A stretch of 64,000 nt of DNA from JAKVCB01 sp965243695 (GTDB taxonomy: Bacteria; Planctomycetota; Planctomycetia; Pirellulales; Lacipirellulaceae): positions 185,228 through 249,227 of the forward strand of contig CBDEWC010000011.1 in NCBI GenBank assembly GCA_965243695.1. The letters run 5' to 3'. Below, piece by piece: positions 18,240 to 29,300 of the stretch. The position numbers and the translations under genes are program-made. A model generated the notes under the pieces. The model searched no databases, was not told where the DNA came from, and saw nothing but the letters and a program-made list of their open reading frames with translations. Each line of letters opens with the position of its first letter. Position 1 is the first letter of the stretch.

Positions 18240-19094
18240 TCAGCGGCGCCGTACTCGACCTGCAGCCAACAGAAGGCCCAGGCAGCTCAGGAGAGATGCC
18301 GTTGAGGGTTCGGGGATGATAGTAATCCCACTCACGGACGCGGCCTGCTTTCTTTCGATCAGGTAGTTTTGCAAGCCAGCTACGTCAAAACCATAACCTT
18401 CAACGGTTTTGTCGTGCCACAGAATAGTGCTGTAGCTGAAGATTGCGTCCGTCAAGTCTGCGCCGGAAAGCGTTATGCTGGTCAAGTTTGCGTTCGCCAG
18501 GTTGACTCCCTGCAAGTTGGAAAGGGCCAGGCTTGCGTAGCGCAGGTTGGCGCCGGTCATGATTGCGTTGGTGAGGCTTGTTTTTAACATGAATGCGCCG
18601 GCCAGGTTGGCGCCAGTCAGGTTGGTGTGGTTCAGGGTGGCGTCTTGCAGGGTCGCGCCGCCCAGATCTGCCTTGGTAAGATTCGCACCATCCAGTTGCG
18701 CGCGGAGCAGGATGGCGTTGGTCAGATTTGCGCGCGGCCCACTGGCATTCCTCAGGTCCGCATCGGTCAGTCCGGCATAATCGAGGTTGATGCCGGTCAG
18801 GTTTGCACTGTTGAGGTTCGCGTTGGGCAGGTCTGCCGTCTGGAGGTTGGCATCTTCCAGGTTTGCGCCGGTCAGGTTTGCGTTGTTCAGGCTGGCACTG
18901 TCGAGGAACGCACCTTTGAGGTTGGCACCGTTAAGGATCGCATCGGGCTGTAGATTGTTTCCGGTATAGGGAAGGTCTCCGCCGTCGACGCTCTGGATCG
19001 GATCGACAATCGTACCGTCGGTCATAAGGTACGAAGCGCCGTTTACCGAAGAGGCCGGGAGGGCGACAAGCAGCAAGACTGGAAATAGGCGCAT
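18240..19094 (-). CDS. Secreted pentapeptide-repeat protein with PEP-CTERM signal
   Basis: The 284-residue protein has a signal peptide (about residues 1-20). From about residue 50 to 215 it is an almost unbroken run of pentapeptides of the A-(N/D)-L-x-x type, more than thirty copies, which should fold as a right-handed quadrilateral beta-helix. It ends with a PEP-CTERM signal (IIPEPSTASL, a hydrophobic segment and GRVRRR). Pentapeptide-repeat helices are known as DNA mimics and as structural proteins. The export and sorting signals here make a surface or extracellular structural role more likely than gyrase binding; this is inference. The DNA repeats every 15 bases, which makes the region prone to slippage. 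Confidence 0.9.
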   Translation of the reverse strand: MRLFPVLLLVALPASSVNGASYLMTDGTIVDPIQSVDGGDLPYTGNNLQPDAILNGANLKGAFLDSASLNNANLTGANLEDANLQTADLPNANLNSANLTGINLDYAGLTDADLRNASGPRANLTNAILLRAQLDGANLTKADLGGATLQDATLNHTNLTGANLAGAFMLKTSLTNAIMTGANLRYASLALSNLQGVNLANANLTSITLSGADLTDAIFSYSTILWHDKTVEGYGFDVAGLQNYLIERKQAASVSGITIIPEPSTASLLSCLGLLLAAGRVRRR

Positions 19095-19504
19095 CCGTGG
19101 ATTCCAGTGCCAACGGGCAAAAGGCTAGGGGTTCCATGCATATCTCAGGGGCCAATATGACCCATCTTTCCCGGGAAGGCAAGTTTGTTCACCCGCGATT
19201 TTCAGCGGTGTTGATTCCGGGGCCATTTCGGCGCAAACCCAGCTCCAATCAGGCCCCCGGAAGTCCAGGTTTTCCCCAGGCGCTCCACTACTTTGCGCGT
19301 TGAAAGCGGTGAGGGGCTATCCATTGCTTCGCCTGCATTACCCAACCAACGCGCTGCAATGGAGCGCCCTTACTCAGGCAGGCCATCTGCTGGTCGTGTG
19401 GAAGACCCATACCGCGGCACGCGGGTCGCGGGGTGTCTCTCCCTGACCTCGCCCAGACCGGGGTCGGTGCCCCCGGCTACAGATGCATGGGTTCGAACGG
19501 ACCA
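19095..19504. other. Gene-free gap
   Basis: Nothing convincing is seen on either strand apart from random open frames. It separates two minus-strand PEP-CTERM genes, so it should hold the promoter for the pentapeptide-repeat gene. Confidence 0.4.
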
Positions 19505-19903
19505 CTAGCGACGGCGACGATAGGCAAGCAATCCAAGTAGTCCTCCGAACAACAACGTAAGTGAACCCGGCTCAGGAACGGTGCGGATCTGGTAGGCGGT
19601 CAGGAAAGAGTTCCCAAAACCCTGCGAGTCCATAGACAACGTCTGGTTCGAGCCATCCGCGGTGAAGGTGCCGATGGCATACTGGCCAAGAAGACCGGCC
19701 GAGCCGCCGACGTCGACTGTGTTGCCCGAGGTATTTCCAGCAAGCATGTCTGAGGTACTGGAGCTTGTCAAAGGACTCGGCCGGAGCAATCCGGTGAACA
19801 CCACCCCGTTCACTGTGACGGTCAAGGCCTCGTTGCCACTCGCCGCCAGGTTGAACGCCTCCACGGTGGTCCCGTTGGTGGAGACATCACCCACATTCAC
19901 CAC
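19505..19903 (-). CDS. PEP-CTERM protein cut by an in-frame TAG
   Basis: The open part encodes 132 residues of a beta-rich body ending with VPEPGSLTLL, a hydrophobic segment and a YRRRR tail, the exosortase signal. Immediately upstream, in the same frame, the sequence reads as a good signal peptide (ISPLAASLVLFLALCFATDS, then YAG) followed by a TAG at about 19919-19921. So the export signal and the body are separated by a single stop codon. No ATG was found for the signal peptide; its frame emerges from the end of the upstream gene. The gene is either a recent pseudogene, a victim of base errors, or read through. The GTG at 19903 is only the first start-like codon after the stop and has little support. 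Confidence 0.6.
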   Translation of the reverse strand: MVNVGDVSTNGTTVEAFNLAASGNEALTVTVNGVVFTGLLRPSPLTSSSTSDMLAGNTSGNTVDVGGSAGLLGQYAIGTFTADGSNQTLSMDSQGFGNSFLTAYQIRTVPEPGSLTLLFGGLLGLLAYRRRR

Positions 19904-19994
19904 GTCGGTGGGGCTTCCCTAAATGATCGTGCCGGCATAGCTGTCCGTTGCGAAGCAGAGAGCGAGAAACAGAACCAGCGAGGCGGCTAACGGA

Positions 19995-20801
19995 CTAATG
20001 AACCCGCCGCCTCATTCCCAACCCGGCGAGCCCGAGGGTGAGGAGCAGGGCCGTGGTGGGTTCGGGGACTGGGGATGATACCTGGATGTTATCCACGAAC
20101 ATGGTCCCTGAGTCCTGCCCCCTAGGAGTTACTTCGATGAAGACATCGGAAGTGGTCACGGCTAATGCAAGATTATTGAACGTCTCGGATGTAGTGGCGC
20201 TGGTCTCCAGATTCGTGAAGGACATGTCAACATCCCAAAGGTTGCTCGTCCCGGTGTAGGCGAAGCTCCAAGTAGCGGTCTGCCAGACATCTGTACCGTA
20301 GTGAGTGATGCCCAAAGTCCCGACACTCAACCCGCCGGTTACTTCACCGTTTTGTTTTAGGTTCAAGTTAAAGGGGCCCGTTCCGTCCGCTCTCCGAAAC
20401 TTCATTGTAATTTTATTGACCGCCGCGTCAGCTGTAATGTAGAAATCCGTCGAGAGCCTCGCTCCATCAAAGGGGATCCCGGTGCTGAGGTTCCCGTCCA
20501 TCTCGCCTTTGTTGTGTAGCTGAAGGACCTGCGTCGATGCGTTTCCAGTCGTGTTGGGGTTGGTGGCCACCGTTACCCCCGGGCTCTTTTCGTTGTCCCA
20601 AGAGAGGCCGACGTCGCCATTCGAAAGATCGATCGCTGGGTTCCCCCCAACGGTGTCGCTTTCGAAATCATCGAAAAACACGATTTGGCCAGCTTGTGTC
20701 GGCGTAGCCAGCAGGGCTACCGCGATGAGCGCAAGAGCCGCACCCCGGGCGGACTTCGCCATCGCGACAAAGAGAATGAGAGACCGTGTGAACAATCGCA
20801 T
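19995..20801 (-). CDS. PEP-CTERM secreted protein
   Basis: The 268-residue product starts at 20801, supported by AGGGG 7 bases upstream. It has a long signal region ending near TPTQA and a concanavalin-like beta-sandwich body beginning IVFFDDFESD. The ending VPEPTTALLL, hydrophobic segment and MRRRVH is the PEP-CTERM signal. The protein is expected to be exported and processed by an exosortase encoded elsewhere. The fold resembles carbohydrate-binding lamin-G-type sandwiches, but no ligand is evident. The end of this gene adjoins the orphan signal peptide of the next minus-strand gene. Confidence 0.87.
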   Translation of the reverse strand: MRLFTRSLILFVAMAKSARGAALALIAVALLATPTQAGQIVFFDDFESDTVGGNPAIDLSNGDVGLSWDNEKSPGVTVATNPNTTGNASTQVLQLHNKGEMDGNLSTGIPFDGARLSTDFYITADAAVNKITMKFRRADGTGPFNLNLKQNGEVTGGLSVGTLGITHYGTDVWQTATWSFAYTGTSNLWDVDMSFTNLETSATTSETFNNLALAVTTSDVFIEVTPRGQDSGTMFVDNIQVSSPVPEPTTALLLTLGLAGLGMRRRVH

Positions 20802-21356
20802 TAGCAGGCCCCTATGGAAGACGGATATAAAGGGACTGGCCTAACATGATGGAGTGCCCTTTGAAGAAAATTAAACTGGTTAAAACGTTCTCCAACTTTC
20901 TACGTACTTGATTGTAATCAAGCCACATGCGCCTACAAGGTTTCACCATGAAAAAAGATTCGATTCGTTGATGCTCGGAAGATGAGGAGGCGTTATTTTG
21001 ACTCGAGCCTGCGTCATTTTGACCCACCGTATTTTGGAGAACAGGCAGGGTTGTTAGTGCGCCGGGATTGTGGTTGCGAAAGCGTGCGGTACTCGGCTCT
21101 AGCTTTTTGGATACCAACCATGTTCTGGAAAGACCACGTTGCCGTCATTACGGGCTTGATGGCGAAGGCCTGGCCGGGACCATCTTGATATCTGAAAAGG
21201 TTTTTGCGCGATACGGGTTAACCTGACAAAAGAAATGTTGCGTTGGACGACTACAGCGGATGTTTTGTACAAGACTGTGGAGCCGAGTCAGGGAACATTT
21301 CAGGGTACCTCTGGCGAACTAATCCCTTCGCCGTAGCTCAAATCCCTTCAGTCAAG
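20802..21356. other. Gene-free gap beside tRNA-Arg
   Basis: No coding frame with recognisable content is present. It should hold the promoter of the minus-strand PEP-CTERM gene ending at 19995; no clear hexamers were assigned. Confidence 0.4.
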
Positions 21357-21430
<74 letters not shown>

Positions 21431-21880
21431 GTAACGCCAGGATAATAGCGCCTTTTTGAAAATGATGCCAGTTCGTTCCTGTTTTCACAGTAAGTGATAC
21501 CCAGACGGAGTTGGCCGACAGAGGTGATCTATCATTGCGGTAATCTACCGTTGCCTTCGTCATTTTATCACTTCTGCCAGCCAAACCTAAATCCATCTCG
21601 CAAAGACGAGGGGCCGGTTGTCAAGGTTATCACTCGTGCTGGGCAGTCACAAGTCGGGTCCAGGCCGCAACGCGTCAGGCGGCCGCGTTGCTTGCGGAAG
21701 TAAAATAAAGCCGACAGCAGAGGCCAGCTGAGCAGGCGTCCCGGTGGACGGTTGGCGTTGTCATCTCGTGTGAAGTCGAAGTACGATCACTGGGACGCTG
21801 GTTGCACCGGCGAGGTGGTTTTTTCCATCAAAGGTGTTTGCGGACCAAGTCATCACAAAAAAAGAAGAAACGGTCAAACG
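21431..21880. other. Gene-free gap upstream of the SDR gene
   Basis: The frame of the downstream gene is open back to 21752, but that extension has no family-like content. No repeat or other gene is seen. Confidence 0.4.
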
Positions 21881-22804
21881 ATGAAAATCCTGATGATAGG
21901 GGGCACGCGGTTTATCGGGCGGGCTGCGGTTAGCGACCTGGCAAACCGTGGTCATGAGGTTGTTGTCATGAACCGTGGACTGCAGCCCGAACATCCTGAC
22001 GCAGCCCGTTCAATCACTTGCGATAAGAACGATCGAAAAAACTTTGTGCAGATCTTGACGGACGACGCATGGGATGTGGTGATCGATACCATCCTCGATG
22101 ATGAAGACCTGGAGTTCGTAGTCGAGCACCTTCGGGGAAAGATCAAACAGTTTATTCACACCGGGTCGATCGGTGTGTACGGGGCGCAGACGCCGATTCC
22201 GGCTCGCGAAACCGATCCGCTGGCCGAACACGACAAGGTTTACAATTTTAACCACAAGCTTCGACAGGATCAGGTTTTGCTGCGCGCCCATCGGGAACAC
22301 GGTTTTCCAGGGACGTCGCTGCGGATGAGTTACATTTACGGTCCCGGGGCAGTGCTGCTTGAGGGTTGGGGCGGGCGTGCGCCAGAATTTTTTCGGCTAT
22401 TGCGTGATGGCCAGACCGTTTTGCTGCCTGGCGACGGGCGCGCCCTGCTTCATCCCGGTTATGTCACCGACCTGGCAAGTGCTTTTGGAAATGCCTTGGA
22501 GTCGCCTGAAACGATTGGCCAGGTTTATAACATTGCAGGCCCGCGCGCCGTGATGATGAAGGACTACATTACTCAGATTGCTACCGAACTGGGAGTCGAA
22601 CCGAAGATCGACTATGTCGACCCCGAAAAAATTCTTCAGCAGTTTTCTGAACTGGTCGACCGTCGTGGTCTTTTCTTTGCCTCCGAACACATGTGTTGCG
22701 ACATCAGTAAGGCCCGCCGCGAAATGGGGTGGCAGCCGGAAACTTCGCTGGGAGCGGGCCTGGCGAAGGGTGTGGCCTGGATGCACGAAGAGGGGCACGT
22801 GTAA
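21881..22804 (+). CDS. NAD-dependent epimerase/dehydratase (extended SDR)
   Basis: The ATG at 21881 places the Rossmann motif ILMIGGTRFIGRAAV at the very N-terminus, as expected, so the longer upstream frame is rejected. The 307-residue protein keeps the extended-SDR order: an Asp-containing VVIDTILDD strand, a HTGSIGVYG segment, then SLRMSYIYGPG, and a GQVYNIAGPRAVMM substrate-domain strand. The usual YxxxK is not obvious; the Tyr of VYNFNHKLRQDQ with the following Lys may serve. Such proteins act on nucleotide sugars or related sugars in the cytoplasm. It lies upstream of two LamG glycosidase-like genes in the same direction but 263 bases away, so co-transcription is uncertain. Confidence 0.85.
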   Translation: MKILMIGGTRFIGRAAVSDLANRGHEVVVMNRGLQPEHPDAARSITCDKNDRKNFVQILTDDAWDVVIDTILDDEDLEFVVEHLRGKIKQFIHTGSIGVYGAQTPIPARETDPLAEHDKVYNFNHKLRQDQVLLRAHREHGFPGTSLRMSYIYGPGAVLLEGWGGRAPEFFRLLRDGQTVLLPGDGRALLHPGYVTDLASAFGNALESPETIGQVYNIAGPRAVMMKDYITQIATELGVEPKIDYVDPEKILQQFSELVDRRGLFFASEHMCCDISKARREMGWQPETSLGAGLAKGVAWMHEEGHV

Positions 22805-23067
22805 GCAGAAGTTCTTCTTTGCCGGTGGATTTGCCGGTGGATGTGCCGGTGACGCCACTTTCGTCAACGGGGGGCCCAAAAAGTCTGGAGTTCGGCCCAA
22901 TCGTATCTGCTCTGCACAGGTTCTCGCGATTGTTGGATCAGGCTGGTAAACTGACAGGGAGCAGGCAACGGTAGGCCGCTTTCTGGCGCACCAACAGTTC
23001 CTGCGGCCCGTGGTGATGGTTTGATAAGGTCCCCTTTGTTTGAATTTTCCATGAGTGAGATCTGCGC

Positions 23068-26000
23068 ATGAAACGTTTGATTTTAACCGCGATGAGTTGC
23101 TGCCTTGTTGGTTGGTGGGGCAGTGGCTGCCTGGCCGAGCAAACCGCAGGAATGGTTGCCGAGTGGCGTTTTGATGAGGGGCAGGGAGACGTTGCCGGGG
23201 ATACGACGGGCCATCGTCGCGATGCGCAACTGCGTGGCGCGACCTGGGCTGAGCAAGGGAGCGGGTTTGCGGTTGCGCTCGATGGCCAAGGCCAATACAT
23301 CGACGGTGGCAGTCCCAAGGCTGCAGGGATTACGGGGCCTGTGAGTGTAGAGGCGTGGGTCAAGCCGGTCCGCAAAGGTCATGGCGAGTCCCATTTGCTC
23401 GGTTCGGGAATGAGCAGTTTTGTGCTTACCTACTACAACGCGGAGTTGTGCTACTGGTACATCGGTAGCGGTGGCAATAACGTGCGGGGGCAACTTGCGT
23501 TGGGCCAGTGGAATCACGTGGTCGGGACATTCGACGGTACCACGATAAGCCTTTGGGTGAACGGCCGGTTGGCAGGCAGCAGGCGATCGAAGGTTACGGA
23601 GTATCCGGTTGGCGATTCGTTTCATATTGGCTCGTCCGGAAAGGGGGCCGGCTCTCGTTTTACCGGTGGCATCGACCATGTGCGCGTGTACAACCGGCCG
23701 TTATCGGGCCGGGAAGCGGTCGCTCACTTCAAGAGGGAGGCAGCGGACTACGGCTTTGATCCAACCTGGTTTCGCCGCGTTAAGCTGACGCCCTACCCAT
23801 ATTTCAGCGATGGAGAAGTGGTGCTTGAGGTAAACTACCGGGGACTGCAGCCATTCGACGGCGAGAGTGCCATTGAAGTAACGCTCGCCAGCACCGATTC
23901 CCCAGATCGTTTGCTGCATCGCCAGGTGATCGATGCGCTGCCGAAAGCGGGCGAAGTAGAGGTCCATGTTCCCTGCAGCAATCTTCCGGCTGGTGACTAT
24001 CTGGTGCGGTTGACCCTCACCGACCAGCAGGGAGCCCGTCCGGTTGAAAAATTCAGCTTCTCCTACCCGGCCAAGCCGACAGAGTTGCCCTCACCGGAGG
24101 TCGCACAAGTGGGGCCCCTCCCCGTACCGCCGGGCCCTGCCCCGTTTGGTTTTTCGATGAATCAAGCGGGCGGTTTTGAACTTGAGATTAACGGCCAGAA
24201 GTACCCGTACCAAACAAAAATTTCCTGGCCGCATGGCCAGTTCAACTACCTGGGGGGCCCAGGCCAGGGAGAGGCCAACTGGCGTGTTGAAGTTCAGCCG
24301 CCTGGTGATTCGGAAGGGGGCCTATCCTCAATCTACCAGGCCCATGCCCAGGGCGACCATTACACGGTCGACCGTCAGGTGGAAGTCTTTAGAACCCACG
24401 TCTCGGTGAAAGATACCTACACAAACACCACCGACGACGACCTGGGGCTTTTGATTTATAACGAAATGCCGGTCAAGCCAGGTCAAATCACCGCCTCCAA
24501 GTTAGGCGGTTACGAGGGACCCACGCGGGCATCGTCCGAGGCGTCGGCAGAAATCTTCAGCCCCAGCACGTTTGTGCAAGATGCCAACACGGGGATTGGG
24601 ATTGTTCCCATCGACGATGTGTTTGTCGTGCAATGTGTGCTTTATGCCGAGGCAGAGGCTGCCGGTGTGGGTACGGAGTGGTTTGCGCTGGGTCCGGGGA
24701 AGTCATATACCCTGGAGTGGGCCGTTTATCCGACCGTCTCTGGCGATTATTACGACTTCGTCAATGCTTTTCGCAAGGTCGAAGACCGCATCGGTACGAT
24801 TGATGGAGCCTTGGGCTTTATCTCCTACGGCCCTATGAATCGGCGCCAGGTACCTGATGAACCGTTTCTGGAAGATCGGGGTTTGAAGTATGGGATTCTC
24901 CATTGCCTGAGTCGGGCTGCGGACGATCCGGAAGTTTCGATCGAAGGGATCGAGTTCAGCGATTTTCCTTTGGAAATGCAACTGCTCAAGGGGCAGGCTG
25001 CTGCGTTTCATCGCAAGTATCCCGCCCGAAAAATAATGTTCCATGTTGCTCACAGTCTTTACATGACCAATGAGCCCGATCGGTTTGCAGATTCAAAAGT
25101 GATTGGTCCTGACGGCAGCCACGCAATATGGGGCGCCAGTGAACCGTATGTGAGCCAGCAGCGAATGGATGAAGGCTGGACCTGGTACATTTACTATCCC
25201 GTGCCCGGAAACAGTTTTCACGACGGACTGATCAACAGCGTCGATGTGATGATGGACGATTTGGGCATGGACGGTGTGTTTATGGACGGTTTTCTGGCAG
25301 GCTATATGGGGAAATGGAGTTACGACGGACGCTGGGACGGGCACTCAGCGGAGATCGACCTCGCGACACAAACCATTCGCCGCAAGATGGCATCCGTGTT
25401 GTTGATGTCACAGCCCTCCTTGATTGAATTCTCCCGAAAAATTCGTGACAAAGGGGGAGTCGTTGTGGCCAACAACACGATGATGACCCGTTCGATAGCG
25501 AACGAGAAATACATTATCTTTGACCAGGAAGTGGCGTCGGGTCCACATCTGCACTTCGGCCCCAGTGTGACGGCGTTGGGACGCCCTCCGTTTCACAGCG
25601 ACAAAGATATTTATCTCGATACACTGGATAAACTGAGTTGGGGCGAGTTGTTTATCTACTATTGTGACCGGTTCGACCTGTCGGGTCCAACGCTGGCTTC
25701 GAAGCAGTACCCGATGACTTTCGAGGAGATTCGTTCGGGAATGGTTCGCGGACCGGAGCGTATCGTTACTATGAATTCTGGAGTCTATGGATGGGCGGGC
25801 GACCAGCGGTTACACGCGGTCCATGCTTTTGACGCGCGGGGGAAAATGATTTCCAACCCGTACATGACGACCGTGGGTCCCGAAGGGGTACGGACGGAAC
25901 TGGTTTTTTCAGACAAGGAATCGGCCGTGGTCGAGCCCATTCCCGTACGCTTGGAGGCGGAGCGTCCGGTGAACGTAACGGTTTTGCGTTCAAGCCACGA

Positions 26001-26262
26001 TGCCTTAGCCGTGTTGCTTAACGGCCAGGGGTCGGCCGCATTACAGATGTTCGTGGGGACGAGCTACCCTGAATATGGTCACAAAATACTGGTCGACGGT
26101 GGTGTGAATCCGGGGGTGGCTGGTGTTGGTGACCCGTTTCGTGTCGAGATTGACGGCATCGAAACTATCCTCGAAGAGCGCGACGGCACCTTGACGGTTC
26201 CACTTGACCTGGCAGGCCTTGTGCAAGTGGTGATCGAGCGGGCCGATCCTGGGGCCAGGTAG
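23068..26262 (+). CDS. Exported LamG-domain protein with glycosidase-like region
   Basis: A 1064-residue protein with a signal peptide (residues 1 to about 23). A LamG/concanavalin domain occupies about residues 28-220 (AEWRFDEGQGD, then VSVEAWVKP, and IDHVRVYNRPLSGREAVAHF). A beta-rich middle follows. A region from about residue 590 to 900 with DLGMDGVFMDGF and NTMMTRSIANEKYIIFDQE looks like the active face of a TIM-barrel glycosidase. Such acidic residues at strand ends suggest a retaining or inverting glycosidase, but no known GH family was matched. The first 220 residues closely match those of the next gene, so the pair shares a duplicated binding module. Confidence 0.82.
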   Translation: MKRLILTAMSCCLVGWWGSGCLAEQTAGMVAEWRFDEGQGDVAGDTTGHRRDAQLRGATWAEQGSGFAVALDGQGQYIDGGSPKAAGITGPVSVEAWVKPVRKGHGESHLLGSGMSSFVLTYYNAELCYWYIGSGGNNVRGQLALGQWNHVVGTFDGTTISLWVNGRLAGSRRSKVTEYPVGDSFHIGSSGKGAGSRFTGGIDHVRVYNRPLSGREAVAHFKREAADYGFDPTWFRRVKLTPYPYFSDGEVVLEVNYRGLQPFDGESAIEVTLASTDSPDRLLHRQVIDALPKAGEVEVHVPCSNLPAGDYLVRLTLTDQQGARPVEKFSFSYPAKPTELPSPEVAQVGPLPVPPGPAPFGFSMNQAGGFELEINGQKYPYQTKISWPHGQFNYLGGPGQGEANWRVEVQPPGDSEGGLSSIYQAHAQGDHYTVDRQVEVFRTHVSVKDTYTNTTDDDLGLLIYNEMPVKPGQITASKLGGYEGPTRASSEASAEIFSPSTFVQDANTGIGIVPIDDVFVVQCVLYAEAEAAGVGTEWFALGPGKSYTLEWAVYPTVSGDYYDFVNAFRKVEDRIGTIDGALGFISYGPMNRRQVPDEPFLEDRGLKYGILHCLSRAADDPEVSIEGIEFSDFPLEMQLLKGQAAAFHRKYPARKIMFHVAHSLYMTNEPDRFADSKVIGPDGSHAIWGASEPYVSQQRMDEGWTWYIYYPVPGNSFHDGLINSVDVMMDDLGMDGVFMDGFLAGYMGKWSYDGRWDGHSAEIDLATQTIRRKMASVLLMSQPSLIEFSRKIRDKGGVVVANNTMMTRSIANEKYIIFDQEVASGPHLHFGPSVTALGRPPFHSDKDIYLDTLDKLSWGELFIYYCDRFDLSGPTLASKQYPMTFEEIRSGMVRGPERIVTMNSGVYGWAGDQRLHAVHAFDARGKMISNPYMTTVGPEGVRTELVFSDKESAVVEPIPVRLEAERPVNVTVLRSSHDALAVLLNGQGSAALQMFVGTSYPEYGHKILVDGGVNPGVAGVGDPFRVEIDGIETILEERDGTLTVPLDLAGLVQVVIERADPGAR

Positions 26263-26398
26263 AAAGCAGTTGGCAAAGTCTTTGGTTCCGGGGCGATTGT
26301 GAGCAAGGTGTACTGGCTCTGGGACTTTTTGGCCGTTTGGGACTTCAGGTTGTAAATCGCAGCCGTAATCAAGCGACGCGCGTGTTGGAGTTATGCAT

Positions 26399-29300
26399 AT
26401 GGGTGTTTCTTACGGTGCTTGTGCAATGAACCTTCGCAGCCTTTTGGTAGCGGTCGTATTTGTCCTGGTCGTTGCGGCCAGCGGTACGGCGAAGGGAGAA
26501 AGCAGCCCGCCGGTGGTCGAGTGGACGTTTGACGAAGGGGCCGGGACGCTTGCCCATGACGTGGCCGGCGGTGGATGTCATGCGACTCTTGCGGGCGCTT
26601 CCTGGGTCAAGCAAGGCAAAGGCTACGCGGTTCGCCTCGATGGCGAGAATGACTATATCGACTGCACTTCACAAAAGCCGCTGGTCCTCGAATCGCCGTT
26701 TACGATCGAGGCCTGGATCAAGCCGACCCGCAAAGGCCAGGGTGAGGCACACCTGTTTGGCGAAGGGGTGGCAAGTTTTGCGCTGACCTACTACAACACT
26801 GAGCTTTGTTTGTTTTACGTTGGGGGTGGCGGTAACAACGTGAAGTACCCCCTTACGGTCGACAAGTGGCAGCAGGTTGTGGTGACCTTCGACGGCAAGC
26901 TGCTTGGGATGTGGCACAACGGTCGTCAGGTTGCCAGCGCAAAGTCCAAGTTCAACAGAACCGGTTCCAAGGGGCAGGTCACCATTGGCACCAAGGGAAC
27001 CAGCGGCGGGGCGCGGTTTCAAGGGTTTGTGGACCAGGTGCGCATTTACGACCGGTCTCTTGCGGATGCGGAAATCTTGTCCCATTTCCGCCAGCAGGCG
27101 GGTGAGCACGACCTGGTGATCCACCAAACGAAGGCCGCACCCGAAGATGTCGTCACGCAATTTTTTCGGTCTCATCCGAACCCGATTGATGTCAAGCGGA
27201 TAGGCGACAGTATCTTGTTTGCAAACCAAAAGGTTGGCCTGGAAATCGTTGAGTCCGAAAATGGGTTTCACTGGAATCGTCTCTATAGCGTCGAACTGGA
27301 TCATGATTTTCTTGTTCGCGATGCGGAAGGAGGGACACGCGAGTTAATCGACGTGCGGATGACGCTGGACCCAATGTACGTAGGGCGCGACGATAGCCAC
27401 CTGACCAAATATTCGCTGATGGGGATCATGGATGAAATGGCCGGTGATGCCTTTTCGATTGGTTCGAGTGCCGGTGGCAAACTTTCCTGGCGATGTGAGT
27501 TTGGCCAAGACCAGGCCGTTTTGCACCTGGCAGCCGAGAAAATCGACGTGCGCGAATCGGAGGGGGTGCTGGACGTTGACATGCAAGTGACGTTGCGGAC
27601 GGATGACCCGATGTCGTATTGGAGGGTTGGCCTGCGCAACCGGGGACTTCGATATGGTATTGAGCGGGTTCGGTTTCCGGTCGTCTCGTTTGCCCCGATT
27701 GGTAAGGCTGCCGACAACGTGTTTGTTTACCCTCGCGAGCGGGGTGGGCTGGTGGAAGACCCGTTTCACGCACCTACCGGACTGGGATCTGGGTTCCACA
27801 CCCGGGGTGCATTTTATCCGGTTGATTTCAACATGCAGTTTCAGGCACTGTACGATCAAGAAAGTAGCAAGGGGGTTTTTGTAGGGACCCAGGACTCGAC
27901 GCCAAATCTGATGCACACGCGCATTCAGAACACGCCTCGGGAGCTTACCTGGAGCGTGGCCCACTTTCCTCCAAACATCACTTATGCCGAGGAAGACTAC
28001 GCGCAACCCTACGACTGTGTGGTGGGCCCGTTTCGCGGCGACTGGTACGACGCCTGTCAGATCTACCGCAGTTGGGCACTTAAGCAGTCGTGGTGTCGCC
28101 AGGGACCCTTGCGGACCCGCCAGGATGTGCCCCAGTGGTACAAGCAGGCCCCCCTTTACCTTTACACGACGCTGGCCGACTCGGCCGAGGGAACGCACTC
28201 AAAGTCAAAGAACATGGAACTCGCAGCCGGGCGGGTACGCGAATGGCTCCAATGGAGTGGCATGAAGCTGCCGGTCAACCTGTATGGCTGGGAGCGGTAT
28301 GTCCCCGGGATGACCGCCTTTGAAAATCCGGTCAATATGCGCCGCATGCGCACGCAAGGCCGCTGGGCCGGGTTGGCTGGTCACAATATGTTCGACGGCA
28401 ATTATCCCAGGATTCCGGCGATTGACAATTTTGCCGACCAGTGTCAGCAGCTTCGAGCCGCCGGTGGTGAAGTGGTTCCCTACCTGGCGCTGGAATTGTT
28501 TGACCAGGGGCCGGCCGAGAATTCTCCCTATGCAGCCGAAGCGCGGCCCCACATCACCCGCGATCTTTACGGTGGTTTGCGGGCTTGGGGAGGGCACCGT
28601 AGCTGGCAACCCTGTGCGTGGACCGATTGGTGGCGGAACCGTCTTCGGGAAACGACCGAACTGATGCTCGAGCGTGAGCATGTGGGGGGATTCTACCTCG
28701 ACGTGATGCAGGGGGCTGCCCTGCCCTGTTACTGGCCAGGGCATGGTCACGCCGCTGCCGGGGCCGATGTGGCCACGACCGGTATGCACGAGTTGGTGGC
28801 GACGATCCACCGCAGGGTAAAGTCCAAAAACCGGGAGGCAATTATTACCGGGGAGAACTCGACTGAGAACATGATCGACGTGATTGACGGGATCTTGCAG
28901 TTGACCTTGTGGCCTGAAACCAAGGCACCCCTCTTTGCGACGGTGTACCAGGACTATGTGTTGCGATTTGGGCTGGAACTGTCTACGGGCACTGGCTGGC
29001 AGGGACGATTCAAGGACGAGTGGCGCAAGGATCATTTTTTTCTCGAATCGGCGTCGCTCTTTGCCGAGGGGATGCAAATCGGGATGGTGCGACTTCCTCC
29101 CCGTGACAACGCCCTGTCGCACCAAAATCCGGATCACCGGGAAATGATTGACTTTCTGGGCAAGCTGGTCGGTTATTACAGGCAGGAAGTTTCCCGCAAT
29201 TTCCTCTCGGTGGGACAATTCATGCGGCCGGTCACTTTTGACCGGCCGGCGGTCATGCCCACCATCGTTTATAAGGAGGGAATTGAGTTTTCAGCCGTCC

